The position numbers and the translations under genes are program-made. A DNA stretch of 64,000 nucleotides from SZUA-430 sp964547645. Its GTDB lineage: Bacteria; Pseudomonadota; Alphaproteobacteria; Micropepsales; Micropepsaceae. The notes below the pieces were generated by a model. That model was given only the letters and a program-made list of their open reading frames with translations, did not search any database and was not told the DNA's origin. The stretch covers positions 37,534-101,533 of the forward strand of contig CAZJOM010000004.1 of the NCBI GenBank assembly GCA_964547645.1. The letters are read 5' to 3'. Of the stretch, positions 15,777 to 24,409 are shown piece after piece; position 1 is the stretch's first letter; each line of letters starts with the position of its first letter.

Positions 15777-18310
15777 AACACGCGATCCTCGCCCTGCGCC
15801 TCGCGCGCCGCGAGCTCAACCGCGGCCTATCGGGATTTCGCATCTTTCTAGCGTGCTTGATCCTGGGCGTCTCCACCATAGCGGGCGTCGGTTCGCTGAG
15901 CGAAGCGTTGCTCGAAGGCCTCTCGAAACAAGGCCGGAATCTGCTTGGCGGCGACATCGAAGTGCGCATGAACCAGCGCGAGGTGACGAAGAAGGAACTC
16001 GAGTGGCTGAAGAAGAACGGCAGCATCTCGATGATCGCCGAACTGCGGGCGATGGCGATCGCGCAGGGTCGCGATGCCCGCGCGCTCGTCGAGCTGAAGG
16101 CCGTTGATCACGCTTATCCGCTTTATGGTTTCGCCGACGTATCGCCGCGAGAGCCGCTGGAAGAAGTCTTTGCCAATCGCGAAGGCGTCTTCGGTGCCGC
16201 GATCGACGAGCGCTTGCTCGCCAAGCTTGGGGTGCCGCAAGGGTCGGTCGTAAAGATCGGCGGTGCCCTGTTCGAGTTGCGCACGCTCATCCGCCAAGAG
16301 CCCGACCGCGTCGCCGGCGGTTTCTCCCTCGGCCCGCGGGTCATGATCTCGGAGTTCGCGTTGCGCGCCACCGGTCTGGTGCAACCGGGTAGCCTGATCA
16401 ACTTCAACTACCGCGTCGCCCTTCCGCCGCAGCAGGCCTCTCGCCAGGCGGTGACGCAGTGGATCGACAAGGCGAAAAAGGAGTTCCCCGACGCCGGCTG
16501 GCAAATTCGTGACCGCTGGAACGCGGCGCCCGGCGTGCGCCGTTTCATCGAGCAAGTCGGCGCGTTCTTGACGCTGGTGGGTTTGACCGCGCTCGTCGTT
16601 GGCGGCGTCGGCATCGGAAGCGCCGTCACCGCCTATCTCGACCGCCGCCGCGACGACATCGCGACCTTGAAGTGTGTCGGCGCCAGCGGGCGATTTATCT
16701 TCTTCATGTTCTTGGCCGAAGTCATGGCGCTCGCCGTCATTGGTGTCGGGATCGGCCTTCTCCTCGGCGCATTCCTGCCGCTCGTCGCGCAATGGGCGCT
16801 GAACAGCGTGCTGCCTTTTAAGGCCGAATTCAGCCTCTACTGGCGCCCGGTAGTCTCCGCTGCCGCCTTCGGCCTCGTGACCGCGCTCGCGTTTGCGATC
16901 TGGCCGCTGGCCCGCGCGAAAGAGGTCTCCCCGGCTGTCATGTTCCGCGACCTGGTATCGCCGGCGCGGCATCGGCCGCAGCCGGCCTACGTTCTCGCCA
17001 CACTCGTGGCTTTCGGCTTGTTGGCAAGCCTCGCCTTGGTGCTGACGCCCAATGTCCAACTCGCGGCAGGATTCGCCGTCGGTGCCGCGGCCGCGTTCCT
17101 GCTCCTGCGCTTGACCGGTTGGGGCCTGATGTGGGTCGCGCGCAATGTGCCGCGGCCGAAGTTCATGATGGCCCGCCTGGCGCTCTCCAACATTTATCGT
17201 CCGGGCGCCCCGACGCCGGCGGTGATCCTGTCGCTCGGCCTGGGGCTGACGCTGCTCGCCGCGATCGCGCTCGTCGACACGAACATCCGCCGCGTCATGC
17301 ACGACGAGATCCCCGCCGAAGCGCCAAGCTTCTTCTTCGTCGACATCCAAACCGATCAAGTCAAACCCTTCGAAAAACTCGTCAAAGGCACGAAGGGCGT
17401 CTCGCAGTTCGAGATGGTGCCCATGATCCGCGGCCGCATCGTCAAGATCAAAGACGTCCCCGCCGAAAAAGCCGTCGTCGCGCGTGAAGCGAAATGGGCC
17501 TTGAACGGCGACCGCGGCATCACCTACGGCAACCCGTCGGGCGCGCGCGATCAAGTGGTCGACGGCAAGTGGTGGCCCGCCGACTACAAGGAAAGCGAAG
17601 GCCTGGTATCGTTCGCCGAAGATCTGGCGAAGGGCATGGGCCTCAAAGTCGGCGACATGATCACCGTCAACGTGCTCGGCGTCGAAATCCCGCTCAAGAT
17701 CGCGAACCTGCGCCGCGTCGATTTCTCGAACGCGCGCATGAACTTCATCATGGTCGTCTCGCCCGGCAAGTTGGAGCGCGCGCCGCACGCCCATTTGGCG
17801 ACCGCGCGCGTCACCCGCGACATGGAAGACGAAGTCGAACGCGCCGTGACGAACAAGTTCCCGAACGTCTCCGTCGTGCGCGTGCGCGAAACGCTCGAGA
17901 CTGCGAACGACCTGCTGCAGCAATTGGCCGGCGGTATCCGCTCGGCCAGCTTCGTGACGCTTCTGACCGGCCTTCTCGTTCTGGCGGGCGCGCTCGCCGC
18001 CGGCCATCGCCACCGCCTGTTCGACGCCGTCGTGCTGAAAGTCTTGGGCGCCACGAAGGGGCAGGTGATGACCACCTATTTGATGGAGTTCGCGGTCCTG
18101 GGCGCCGGCGCCGGCTTCGTCGCCGCCATCCTCGGCACCATCGCCGCCGCAGCCGTCTCGATATGGGTTATGGAAACGACCTTCGTCCCCTCCATGCCGA
18201 CCCTATTCGCCGTCGTCGCCGGCGGCGCCATCGCCGCCATGGCGCTGGGAATCGCCTCGACCTGGACGGCGCTCTCGACCCCGGCGGCCAGAACCCTAAG
18301 AAACGCTTAA
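15773..18310 (+). CDS. FtsX-like ABC permease, YbbP type
   Basis: 845 residues, the usual size of YbbP. One N-terminal transmembrane helix (about 25-45), a large periplasmic domain, three helices at about 260-385, a central pair (about 405-450), a second FtsX-like region with a periplasmic domain, and a final three-helix bundle (about 725-835). It should pair with the upstream ATPase through the 4-bp overlap. In E. coli the same cluster (tesA-ybbA-ybbP) is conserved but its substrate is unproven. Confidence 0.92.
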   Translation: MKHAILALRLARRELNRGLSGFRIFLACLILGVSTIAGVGSLSEALLEGLSKQGRNLLGGDIEVRMNQREVTKKELEWLKKNGSISMIAELRAMAIAQGRDARALVELKAVDHAYPLYGFADVSPREPLEEVFANREGVFGAAIDERLLAKLGVPQGSVVKIGGALFELRTLIRQEPDRVAGGFSLGPRVMISEFALRATGLVQPGSLINFNYRVALPPQQASRQAVTQWIDKAKKEFPDAGWQIRDRWNAAPGVRRFIEQVGAFLTLVGLTALVVGGVGIGSAVTAYLDRRRDDIATLKCVGASGRFIFFMFLAEVMALAVIGVGIGLLLGAFLPLVAQWALNSVLPFKAEFSLYWRPVVSAAAFGLVTALAFAIWPLARAKEVSPAVMFRDLVSPARHRPQPAYVLATLVAFGLLASLALVLTPNVQLAAGFAVGAAAAFLLLRLTGWGLMWVARNVPRPKFMMARLALSNIYRPGAPTPAVILSLGLGLTLLAAIALVDTNIRRVMHDEIPAEAPSFFFVDIQTDQVKPFEKLVKGTKGVSQFEMVPMIRGRIVKIKDVPAEKAVVAREAKWALNGDRGITYGNPSGARDQVVDGKWWPADYKESEGLVSFAEDLAKGMGLKVGDMITVNVLGVEIPLKIANLRRVDFSNARMNFIMVVSPGKLERAPHAHLATARVTRDMEDEVERAVTNKFPNVSVVRVRETLETANDLLQQLAGGIRSASFVTLLTGLLVLAGALAAGHRHRLFDAVVLKVLGATKGQVMTTYLMEFAVLGAGAGFVAAILGTIAAAAVSIWVMETTFVPSMPTLFAVVAGGAIAAMALGIASTWTALSTPAARTLRNA

Positions 18311-18333
18311 AGCCGGGCGGATTACGGGCTTTT
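18309..18333 (+). terminator. Weak terminator after the YbbP-like gene
   Basis: Stem AAAGCC / GGCTTT with a 12-nt GC-rich loop and a TTTT tail, starting within the stop codon. A separate CCCGG/CCGGG hairpin (18376-18392) lies just before the next gene's ribosome site. Confidence 0.4.
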
Positions 18334-18410
18334 GAATTACCCCCAACTTCAGTGGTACCATCCATTAGATTGGTTCCCGGCAGTGTACCGGGATTGAGAA
18401 AGGTCAAGCT

Positions 18411-19121
18411 ATGGCAGACTACGAGAACCCAGCAGTCCGCAACGGCTCTGTTGCCGACGCTACCATTGACCAAGGCCTGCGCGCCCACATGATCAGCGTC
18501 TACCAGTATATGATGCTGGGTGTCGCCGTGACCGGTCTAGCGGCATACTTTACGTCAAGCACGCCTGCATTGTTTAGCATCGCTCAAGGACCGCTCGGCC
18601 TTGTGTTCATGTTCGCACCTCTTGCGATCGTGTGGTTTGTGTTTAGTGACCTTCGGAACATCTCGGCATCGCGCGCGCAGATGTGGTTCTGGGTCTACTC
18701 CGCACTAATCGGCGTTTGGCTATCCTACATATTCCACCGTTACGTGACGGCCGACATCGTTCGGGTGTTCTTCATAACGTCGATGTCGTTCGGAGCTCTG
18801 AGCCTTTATGGCTATACCACGAAGCGCGATCTAACCGCCTTCGGGTCATTTCTCTTTGTCGGCCTCATAGGCATTTTCCTCGCTCTGGTCGTTAATTATT
18901 TCATGCAATCGAACGCGTTGAACTTCGCGATCAGCGTCATCGGCGTCTTGGTATTCGCGGGCCTCACCGCCTACGACACACAGCGGACCAAGGAAATCTA
19001 TTTCGCAGGTGATGACAGTGAGACCGCGAGCAAGAAGGCGATCCTCGCTGCGCTTGAGCTGTATCTCGATTTCATCAACATGTTCCTGTTCCTGCTGCGT
19101 TTGACCGCAAGCCGCAACTGA
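18411..19121 (+). CDS. Bax inhibitor-1/YccA family membrane protein, first copy
   Basis: 236 residues with about seven transmembrane helices and the family pattern: MISVYQYMMLGV in the first helix, a FFITSMSFGALSLYGYTT segment, and the C-terminal VLVFAGLTAYDTQRTKEIY. BI-1/YccA proteins act as pH-gated calcium leak channels or modulate FtsH. The codon mix here looks less GC-biased than the paralogue at 19345 (for example TTT, ATA and TTA codons), which hints at separate histories. Start ATG 18411 follows GAGAAAGG. Confidence 0.92.
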   Translation: MADYENPAVRNGSVADATIDQGLRAHMISVYQYMMLGVAVTGLAAYFTSSTPALFSIAQGPLGLVFMFAPLAIVWFVFSDLRNISASRAQMWFWVYSALIGVWLSYIFHRYVTADIVRVFFITSMSFGALSLYGYTTKRDLTAFGSFLFVGLIGIFLALVVNYFMQSNALNFAISVIGVLVFAGLTAYDTQRTKEIYFAGDDSETASKKAILAALELYLDFINMFLFLLRLTASRN

Positions 19122-19146
19122 CAAACCACAACCTGCAAACGCTAGA

Positions 19147-19174
19147 CCCCGGGGCTTCAGCCTCGGGGTTTTTT
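19147..19174 (+). terminator. Rho-independent terminator
   Basis: Stem CCCCG-GGGC / AGCCT-CGGGG around a short TTC loop (one wobble), followed by six T residues. It separates the two BI-1 genes into independent transcripts. Confidence 0.85.
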
Positions 19175-19344
19175 GTTGTACGCGCCCCGCGTGGAGAAGA
19201 ATCTCTTAACACACGGAAATTCTGTTGTTTGCGAAGGCTTTACCGCCATTTCCCTGAGCCCCAAAGCCTTGAAAAGCGGTGCCGCTGCGTCGATATCCCT
19301 CCAGCATTTCTCCTGCCGTAAGCGGGAGCTTGGAGAGGAACCCA

Positions 19345-20067
19345 ATGTCCGACTACGAAAACGTCGCCTACCGCGGTCGCACGATCCCCGGCGCCGAATC
19401 GCAAGCCTTCGATCAAGGTCTGCGCACTTACATGCTCGGCGTCTACCAATATATGATGCTCGGCATCGCGCTGACCGGCGCAGTTGCATGGGCCTTCTCC
19501 ACACAGCCCGCATTGATGCAGGCCGTGTGGGGCACGCCACTGAAATGGCTTGTCGTGTTGGCCCCGTTGCCCGTCGCTCTCTACACGCAGTTCCGCATCG
19601 AACGCCTCGCCCCTGCGACCGCGCAGGGCCTGTTCTGGCTCTACGCCGGCCTCGTGGGCTTGTCGCTCTCGCTGTTGTTTGCGGCCTACACCGGCTCCAG
19701 CATCGCGAAGGTGTTCTTCATCACCGCGGCCGCCTTCGGCGCGCTCAGCCTTTACGGCTACACGACGCAGCGTAACCTGTCGGCGTTCGGCTCGTTCTTG
19801 TTCATCGGCATGATCGGCATCTTGATCGCAATGGTCGTGAACATCTTCCTGCAGTCGCCCGTCATGCAGTTCGCGATCAGCATCATCGGTGTGCTTGTCT
19901 TCGCGGGCCTGACCGCCTTCGACACGCAGCGGATCAAGCAGATGTACTACGAAGCAGCCGACCAAACGACGGCCGCGCGCTACTCGGTGCTCGGCGCCCT
20001 CTGGCTCTACATCTCCTTCGTGGCGATGTTCCAGTTCCTCTTGTCGCTCCTCGGCGATCGCGAGTAA
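19345..20067 (+). CDS. Bax inhibitor-1/YccA family membrane protein, second copy
   Basis: 240-residue paralogue of the preceding gene, with the same motifs (LGVYQYMMLGIALTG, FFITAAAFGALSLYGYTT, VFAGLTAFDTQRIKQMY) and about seven transmembrane helices. Start ATG 19345 follows a strong GGAGAGGAA; upstream in-frame codons to 19279 are not needed. The two copies are arranged head to tail, each with its own terminator, so they can be expressed independently. Confidence 0.92.
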   Translation: MSDYENVAYRGRTIPGAESQAFDQGLRTYMLGVYQYMMLGIALTGAVAWAFSTQPALMQAVWGTPLKWLVVLAPLPVALYTQFRIERLAPATAQGLFWLYAGLVGLSLSLLFAAYTGSSIAKVFFITAAAFGALSLYGYTTQRNLSAFGSFLFIGMIGILIAMVVNIFLQSPVMQFAISIIGVLVFAGLTAFDTQRIKQMYYEAADQTTAARYSVLGALWLYISFVAMFQFLLSLLGDRE

Positions 20068-20089
20068 TAGCACCAGCCACTCTCTCGAA

Positions 20090-20118
20090 CCCCGGTACCG
20101 CAAGGTGCCGGGGTTTTT
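20090..20118 (+). terminator. Rho-independent terminator
   Basis: Stem CCCCGGTACC / GGTGCCGGGG (one wobble) with a GCAA tetraloop followed by TTTTT. It ends the second BI-1 transcript. Confidence 0.9.
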
Positions 20119-20163
20119 GTTTGGCCCTTGCACGCGGCCAGCGCTTGGCCTCACGATAAAGCT

Positions 20164-21453
20164 ATGCCGCGCGATATGTACGATCTCGAAATCACCGGTG
20201 CCGCGCCAGCGACGGTTGCGGCGCTTGACCTGTTCGGCCGCGCCTGGATCGGCTACGGCACCGAGTTCCAGCCATTGCTCACCGAGGCTGAGCGCGACCA
20301 CGCATGCCCGCTGGCGCAGGCCTACGCCGCCATCCTGCACATGTCGCTGGAGGCTGAGAGCGGCTACCGCGCCGCCGCCCCCTTCTTGAAGCGCCTTGAG
20401 ACAACGCCCCCCGTCACCCCGCGCGAAGCCGCGATCATCGCCGCCGCACGCCACTGGGCCGCGGGCAATCCGCGCGCCGCCCTCGCCGACTTCGCCCACG
20501 CCGTCGAACGCGCGCCGACCGACCTCGTCGCCGCAAAATGGGGACAGTATTTGGCCTTCAACTTCGGCGACGCACCGGCGATGCTCAGTCTCGCCGAACG
20601 CACACTCCCACAGCACAAACACACGCCCGAAGCCTGGGGCATGCACGCTTTCGCGCTGGAGCAATCGCACCGCCTCGACGAAGCCGAAGCCGCCGCCCAC
20701 CGCGCGCTTGAATTGAAACCAACCGAACCCTGGGCCCAGCACGCGCTCGCGCACGTCTTCGAAACGCAAGGCCGCCTCGACGAAGGCGTCACGTTCCTAG
20801 AGCGTGCAGCACCGGGCTGGGCCGACCGTTCCGTCTTCATGCGCGAGCACAACTGGTGGCATTTGGCCCTCTTCCGCCTCGATCGCGACGAGCCCGAAGA
20901 AGCGCTCAAGATCTACGACAATCACCTCTGGGGCGAATGGCCCGAATTCGCGCAAGAGCAAATCGGCGCGATCGCGCTGCTCTGGCGTTTGGAGCTACGC
21001 GGCGTCGACGTCGGCAACCGCTGGCAACCGGTTGTGGCGAAGGTCGAAGAGCGCGGCCACGAACATCTCTGGCCATTCCACGATCTGCACTACGCCTACG
21101 CCCGAGCGCATGGCAGCACGGCAGACGCGTTCCTAAAGTCGCTGCGCACCCACGCCGAGCGCTCACCCGACAAAGTCTGGTCGAAGATCGCGCTCCCCGC
21201 CGCCGAAGGTCTGGTCGCCCATGCCCGCAAGAACTTCGCGGACGCCACCGCCCGCCTGAGCCCGCTGATCGGTGACCTCCACCTCATCGGCGGCAGCCAC
21301 GCCCAACGCGATATCTTCATCCAAACCTGGCTCGACGCCGCCGTGCGCTCGGGTGCTCACCAATCAATCATCAACGCGCTAAGAGAACGCACCGCCGCCC
21401 GCCCCACCGTCGCCATCCACCGCCGCGAGTTGGAAGCAGCTCTGAAACGCTGA
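20164..21453 (+). CDS. TPR protein of the TTC38 family
   Basis: 429 residues from ATG 20164 (an alternative ATG is at 20176). Repeated helical pairs of tetratricopeptide type run through the protein. The segment HALAHVFETQGRLDEGV, followed by MREHNWWHLALFRLDR, is typical of TTC38-like proteins. These occur in bacteria and animals with no established function. No signal peptide or membrane segment is seen, so it should be cytoplasmic. It stands alone between a terminator and the convergent DUF2794 gene. Confidence 0.85.
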   Translation: MPRDMYDLEITGAAPATVAALDLFGRAWIGYGTEFQPLLTEAERDHACPLAQAYAAILHMSLEAESGYRAAAPFLKRLETTPPVTPREAAIIAAARHWAAGNPRAALADFAHAVERAPTDLVAAKWGQYLAFNFGDAPAMLSLAERTLPQHKHTPEAWGMHAFALEQSHRLDEAEAAAHRALELKPTEPWAQHALAHVFETQGRLDEGVTFLERAAPGWADRSVFMREHNWWHLALFRLDRDEPEEALKIYDNHLWGEWPEFAQEQIGAIALLWRLELRGVDVGNRWQPVVAKVEERGHEHLWPFHDLHYAYARAHGSTADAFLKSLRTHAERSPDKVWSKIALPAAEGLVAHARKNFADATARLSPLIGDLHLIGGSHAQRDIFIQTWLDAAVRSGAHQSIINALRERTAARPTVAIHRRELEAALKR

Positions 21454-21484
21454 GCGCGCGCAGATTCAGCCTCACCACGCACAC

Positions 21485-21880
21485 CTACTCGACCAGCGAA
21501 ACTCGCTTAGGTTCCAGCACGCGCAGCACCTGCGCCAGATCGTGCCCGCGCTTCATCACCAAGCCACCGGCCGCAACAACCGCATACAGTCCCTGACGAT
21601 TGCGCAACTTCGGCCGCTTTTCGATGCGGTAGAGCGGCATCTCAGACGCCCGGCGGAACACCGCAAACGTTGCAACCTCGCGTCCCGCGCCGATCGCGTA
21701 GTCGCGCCACTCGCCGGCCGCGACTTGCCTGCCGTACACGCTCAAGATCGTGCCGAGTTCGCGCCGATCGAACATCACCTGTTCGTAGCGCTCCCGCTGG
21801 CCAGCGGTGCCTTCGCCCGTCTCATTCGTCCGTGGCGCGGGGCGCTCGCCACGGAAGAGTTCTATGGGTTCGTCAACCAT
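21485..21880 (-). CDS. DUF2794 protein
   Basis: 131 residues from ATG 21880. The core (MFDRRELGTILSVYGRQVAAGEWRDYAI read in parts, then FAVFRRASEMPLYRIEK and VVAAGGLVMKRGHDL) is the DUF2794 pattern, a family largely confined to Alphaproteobacteria and without known function. The frame stays open upstream to 21961, but that extension overlaps the O-methyltransferase gene and looks non-family. Confidence 0.88.
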   Translation of the reverse strand: MVDEPIELFRGERPAPRTNETGEGTAGQRERYEQVMFDRRELGTILSVYGRQVAAGEWRDYAIGAGREVATFAVFRRASEMPLYRIEKRPKLRNRQGLYAVVAAGGLVMKRGHDLAQVLRVLEPKRVSLVE

Positions 21881-21926
21881 CTCCGGCCGAAAGTGTCCAC
21901 CCGTATTGACCGATTGGCAAGGCCGA

Positions 21927-22592
21927 TCAGCGTTTGCGGCACATGAAAATGCCGTCTGCAATCGGCAACAACACCGTCTCGACCCGCGGATCGCCTTTGA
22001 TCTTTGCGTTAAGAGCTTTCAACGCCATCGTGTCCTCCGACGTGTCGGCCGGATCGACCACGCGCCCGAACCACAGCACATTGTCGATCGCGATCAAGCC
22101 GCCCACACGCACCAGCTTCAGCATCCGCTCGTAGTAGGCGTCATAGCCGGTCTTGTCCGCATCGATGAATGCAAAGTCGTACGCGCCCGCGGCGCCGTCC
22201 TTCAGCAGCTTGTCGAGCGTCGCCAGCGCCGGCCCCACGTGCCCGGTGATCTTCTTCGCTTGTCCCGCCTCCGCCCAGGTCGCCCGCGCGCGGCCCATAT
22301 ATTCGTCGTTGATGTCGAGCGCATCGACATGCCCGTCCTCCGGCAGCGCCAACGCAACGGCAAGCGCGCTGTAACCGGTGAATGTACCGACTTCGATATA
22401 GCGCTTGGCATTCATAAGTTTCGCGACCAGGCCCATGAAAGCGCCCTGTTCCGGCGCGATCTGCATGATCGAGAGTCGTCCCAACAATGCCGCGGTCTCC
22501 GCGCGGCACTTGCTCAGCACCGGATGCTCGCGCACCCCGACATCGACCGCATAGTCCAATACCGCGGGCGTGAAATTCAGCGATTTACTCAT
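21927..22592 (-). CDS. Class I SAM O-methyltransferase (catechol-type family)
   Basis: 221 residues. SAM-binding motif I is YIEVGTFTGYSALAVA (about 65-80); the acidic residue of motif II is in DALDIN; the metal-binding part is FIDADKTGYDAYY with IDNVLWFGRV. These mark the Mg-dependent caffeoyl-CoA/catechol O-methyltransferase family. The substrate is unknown. ATG 22592 has AAGGA at good spacing. DUF2794 lies 46 bp downstream on the same strand, so they may be co-transcribed. Confidence 0.9.
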   Translation of the reverse strand: MSKSLNFTPAVLDYAVDVGVREHPVLSKCRAETAALLGRLSIMQIAPEQGAFMGLVAKLMNAKRYIEVGTFTGYSALAVALALPEDGHVDALDINDEYMGRARATWAEAGQAKKITGHVGPALATLDKLLKDGAAGAYDFAFIDADKTGYDAYYERMLKLVRVGGLIAIDNVLWFGRVVDPADTSEDTMALKALNAKIKGDPRVETVLLPIADGIFMCRKR

Positions 22593-22658
22593 GACCGATC
22601 CTTGCCTCGTTCGTGAAGGGATATTGCATCTGCCCGCCAATCGCGCCATGTGATTCCC

Positions 22659-23369
22659 ATGGCCTCGACGAACTTGACCACCTATCCCTCGAACCGCGGG
22701 CTGTCCGCCGCCTACGATGCCGTCAAAGACGTGGCGAGTTTCGTTGCTTGCACGCTGCGACCGCCGTGTGCGCCGCCGATCGAGAACGTGCCCAAGGGCG
22801 ACGGCCACGCGGTGATCGTGTTCCCCGGATTCCTCACCGGCGATTGGGCGACGAAGGAGTTGATCGCCTGGCTTAAGGCCGTGGGCTACAACGCTGTCGG
22901 TTGGGGCCATGGTCTGAATGTCGGTCCAACGACGACCGCGCTCGAGCGTTGCGAAACACTGCTCGACGAAGCGGCGGAGCGCACCGGCCGCAAGGTCACG
23001 CTCATCGGGCGCAGCCTCGGCGGTCTTTACGCGCGCGAGATCGCGAAGGACGAGCCCGACAAGGTTGTGCGCGTCATCACACTTGGCACGCCGATCAAGT
23101 TTCCCATTGCGACGCCGCTTTCGCCGTTCGCCGAAATGCTGTCCTCGAACTTCGATCCGGCCTTCGTAAAGCGCCAAGGCGACCTCGCGCGCAACCCGCC
23201 GGTGCCCGTTACCGCGTTCTACTCCCGCAAAGACGGCATCGTTCCGTGGCGCTCCTGCTTGGTTGAAGAGAGCCCGACCGCTGAAAATATCGAGATCGAC
23301 AGCCCGCACACGATCATGGGCGCAAACCCAACGGCGATGCGAATTATCGCCGAACGGCTCGCTTCCTGA
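22659..23369 (+). CDS. Alpha/beta hydrolase
   Basis: 236 residues. The nucleophile elbow is GRSLGG, preceded by a FPGFLTGDW oxyanion-like segment. A late DGIVPW (Asp) and DSPHTIMG (His) complete a plausible triad. The pattern resembles lipase-like hydrolases annotated as PGAP1-type or esterase; the substrate is unknown. ATG 22659 was chosen over GTG 22650. It is divergent from the O-methyltransferase gene across 66 bp. Confidence 0.82.
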   Translation: MASTNLTTYPSNRGLSAAYDAVKDVASFVACTLRPPCAPPIENVPKGDGHAVIVFPGFLTGDWATKELIAWLKAVGYNAVGWGHGLNVGPTTTALERCETLLDEAAERTGRKVTLIGRSLGGLYAREIAKDEPDKVVRVITLGTPIKFPIATPLSPFAEMLSSNFDPAFVKRQGDLARNPPVPVTAFYSRKDGIVPWRSCLVEESPTAENIEIDSPHTIMGANPTAMRIIAERLAS

Positions 23370-23472
23370 AGAAACGTTCATCGACGCCTCGCTCAGCCGT
23401 GAATGCGGGGCCACTTTGCAGCCTCATTTCGGCCTAGCGAGCGCCGCTTTGCACGCCCATCTTCATGCGTAC

Positions 23473-23553
23473 CGGTTGGCTCGAAGTGAGGCGAAAGTCT
23501 CGGACCATCAGCCCCCAGCCCCCTCGCGGCTTTTCCAAGCTTCGAGCCAACCG
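23473..23553. repeat. 81-bp inverted repeat with 14-bp perfect arms
   Basis: CGGTTGGCTCGAAG at 23473-23486 and its exact reverse complement at 23540-23553, separated by 53 bases that are C-rich. It lies in the 249-bp gap between the hydrolase and SDR genes and has no T-tract, so it is not a simple terminator. I saw no second copy of the arms in the window. Confidence 0.7.
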
Positions 23554-23581
23554 CCTAGCTCCCCAATTCGTAGTGTGTAAG

Positions 23582-23617
23582 AACTCCCTCAACGAGAAAT
23601 CGCTGAGGGAGTTTTTT
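23582..23617 (+). terminator. Terminator whose 3' arm carries the next gene's Shine-Dalgarno
   Basis: Perfect 10-bp stem AACTCCCTCA (23582-23591) / TGAGGGAGTT (23604-23613) with an inner CGA-GAAA-TCG hairpin and six T residues (23612-23617). The SDR start codon is at 23619, one base after the T-run. GAGGGAG in the 3' arm (23605-23611) is the only good ribosome-binding sequence for that gene. Folding would therefore either end transcription just before the gene or hide its ribosome site. Confidence 0.85.
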
Positions 23618-23618
23618 C

Positions 23619-24329
23619 ATGCGCTTGCAAGGCAAGGCCGCCATCGTCACCGGTGCGGGCTCCGGCATCGGCCGCGCCACCGCGGAGCTCTTCGCCAAGG
23701 AAGGCGCGAAGGTTCTGACCGTCGACCTGCCCGGCAAGGGCACGGACCTTGAAATCGACATCGCTGCCGACGGCGCCCCGAAAAAGATCGTCGAATCCGC
23801 CGTCACCAAATTCGGCCGCCTCGACATCGTCATGAACAACGCCGGTGTTGCGTCGAACGCCCTGGCCGAGGAATTCACCCGTGCAGCCTGGGACCGCACG
23901 CTCGCCGTCAATCTGACTGCGCCGTTCCTGATCTGCCAGGCGGCCATCCCCCACCTCCGGACGGCCGGCGCCGGCCGGATTATCAACGTCGCCTCAGTGA
24001 TGGCGGAGGGCACGGACTATGGGCTGTCCGCCTACTGCGCGTCGAAGGCGGGTGTCGCGGGGTTCACCCGGACGCTGGCGCTCGAACTTGGCAAGTTCAA
24101 GATCACCGCGAACTACCTCCTACCCGGCGCTATCCGCACCGGCATGACGACCCCGCTTTGGGATGCCCGCCCGGAAGTCGCCGACATCTGGGCAAAGAAG
24201 TCCGCACTCCGCCGCCTAGGCCAGCCCGAAGACCTCGCTAAGGCCGCCCTTTTCCTGGCCTCCGATGACGGCGCTTTCGTCACAGGGCACGGACTGACGG
24301 TAGACGGCGGCTTGATGCTGCGCGTGTGA
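23619..24329 (+). CDS. Short-chain dehydrogenase/reductase
   Basis: 236 residues. The cofactor loop TGAGSGIG lies at 11-18, followed by NNAG, a Ser in VASVMAEG and YCASK with catalytic Tyr and Lys; the C-terminal GHGLTVDGGLMLRV is the classical SDR end. Reaction and substrate cannot be told from sequence. Translation depends on a GAGGGAG embedded in a terminator stem directly upstream. The next gene lies 80 bp downstream, and I see no strong terminator after the stop. Confidence 0.9.
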   Translation: MRLQGKAAIVTGAGSGIGRATAELFAKEGAKVLTVDLPGKGTDLEIDIAADGAPKKIVESAVTKFGRLDIVMNNAGVASNALAEEFTRAAWDRTLAVNLTAPFLICQAAIPHLRTAGAGRIINVASVMAEGTDYGLSAYCASKAGVAGFTRTLALELGKFKITANYLLPGAIRTGMTTPLWDARPEVADIWAKKSALRRLGQPEDLAKAALFLASDDGAFVTGHGLTVDGGLMLRV

Positions 24330-24409
24330 ACTCTGAACAACTCCACACTTGCGGTTGCACTGCGTTTCTGCGTATTGCCTTGCCCCGCAATTGAGCCATT
24401 TTCTGACCC

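Noticed and set aside
15848..18013. A 721-codon open frame on the minus strand
   Set aside because: It is exactly antisense to the YbbP-like permease, has a low-complexity Arg/His/Asp-rich translation and no domains; a by-product of GC-rich codon third positions.
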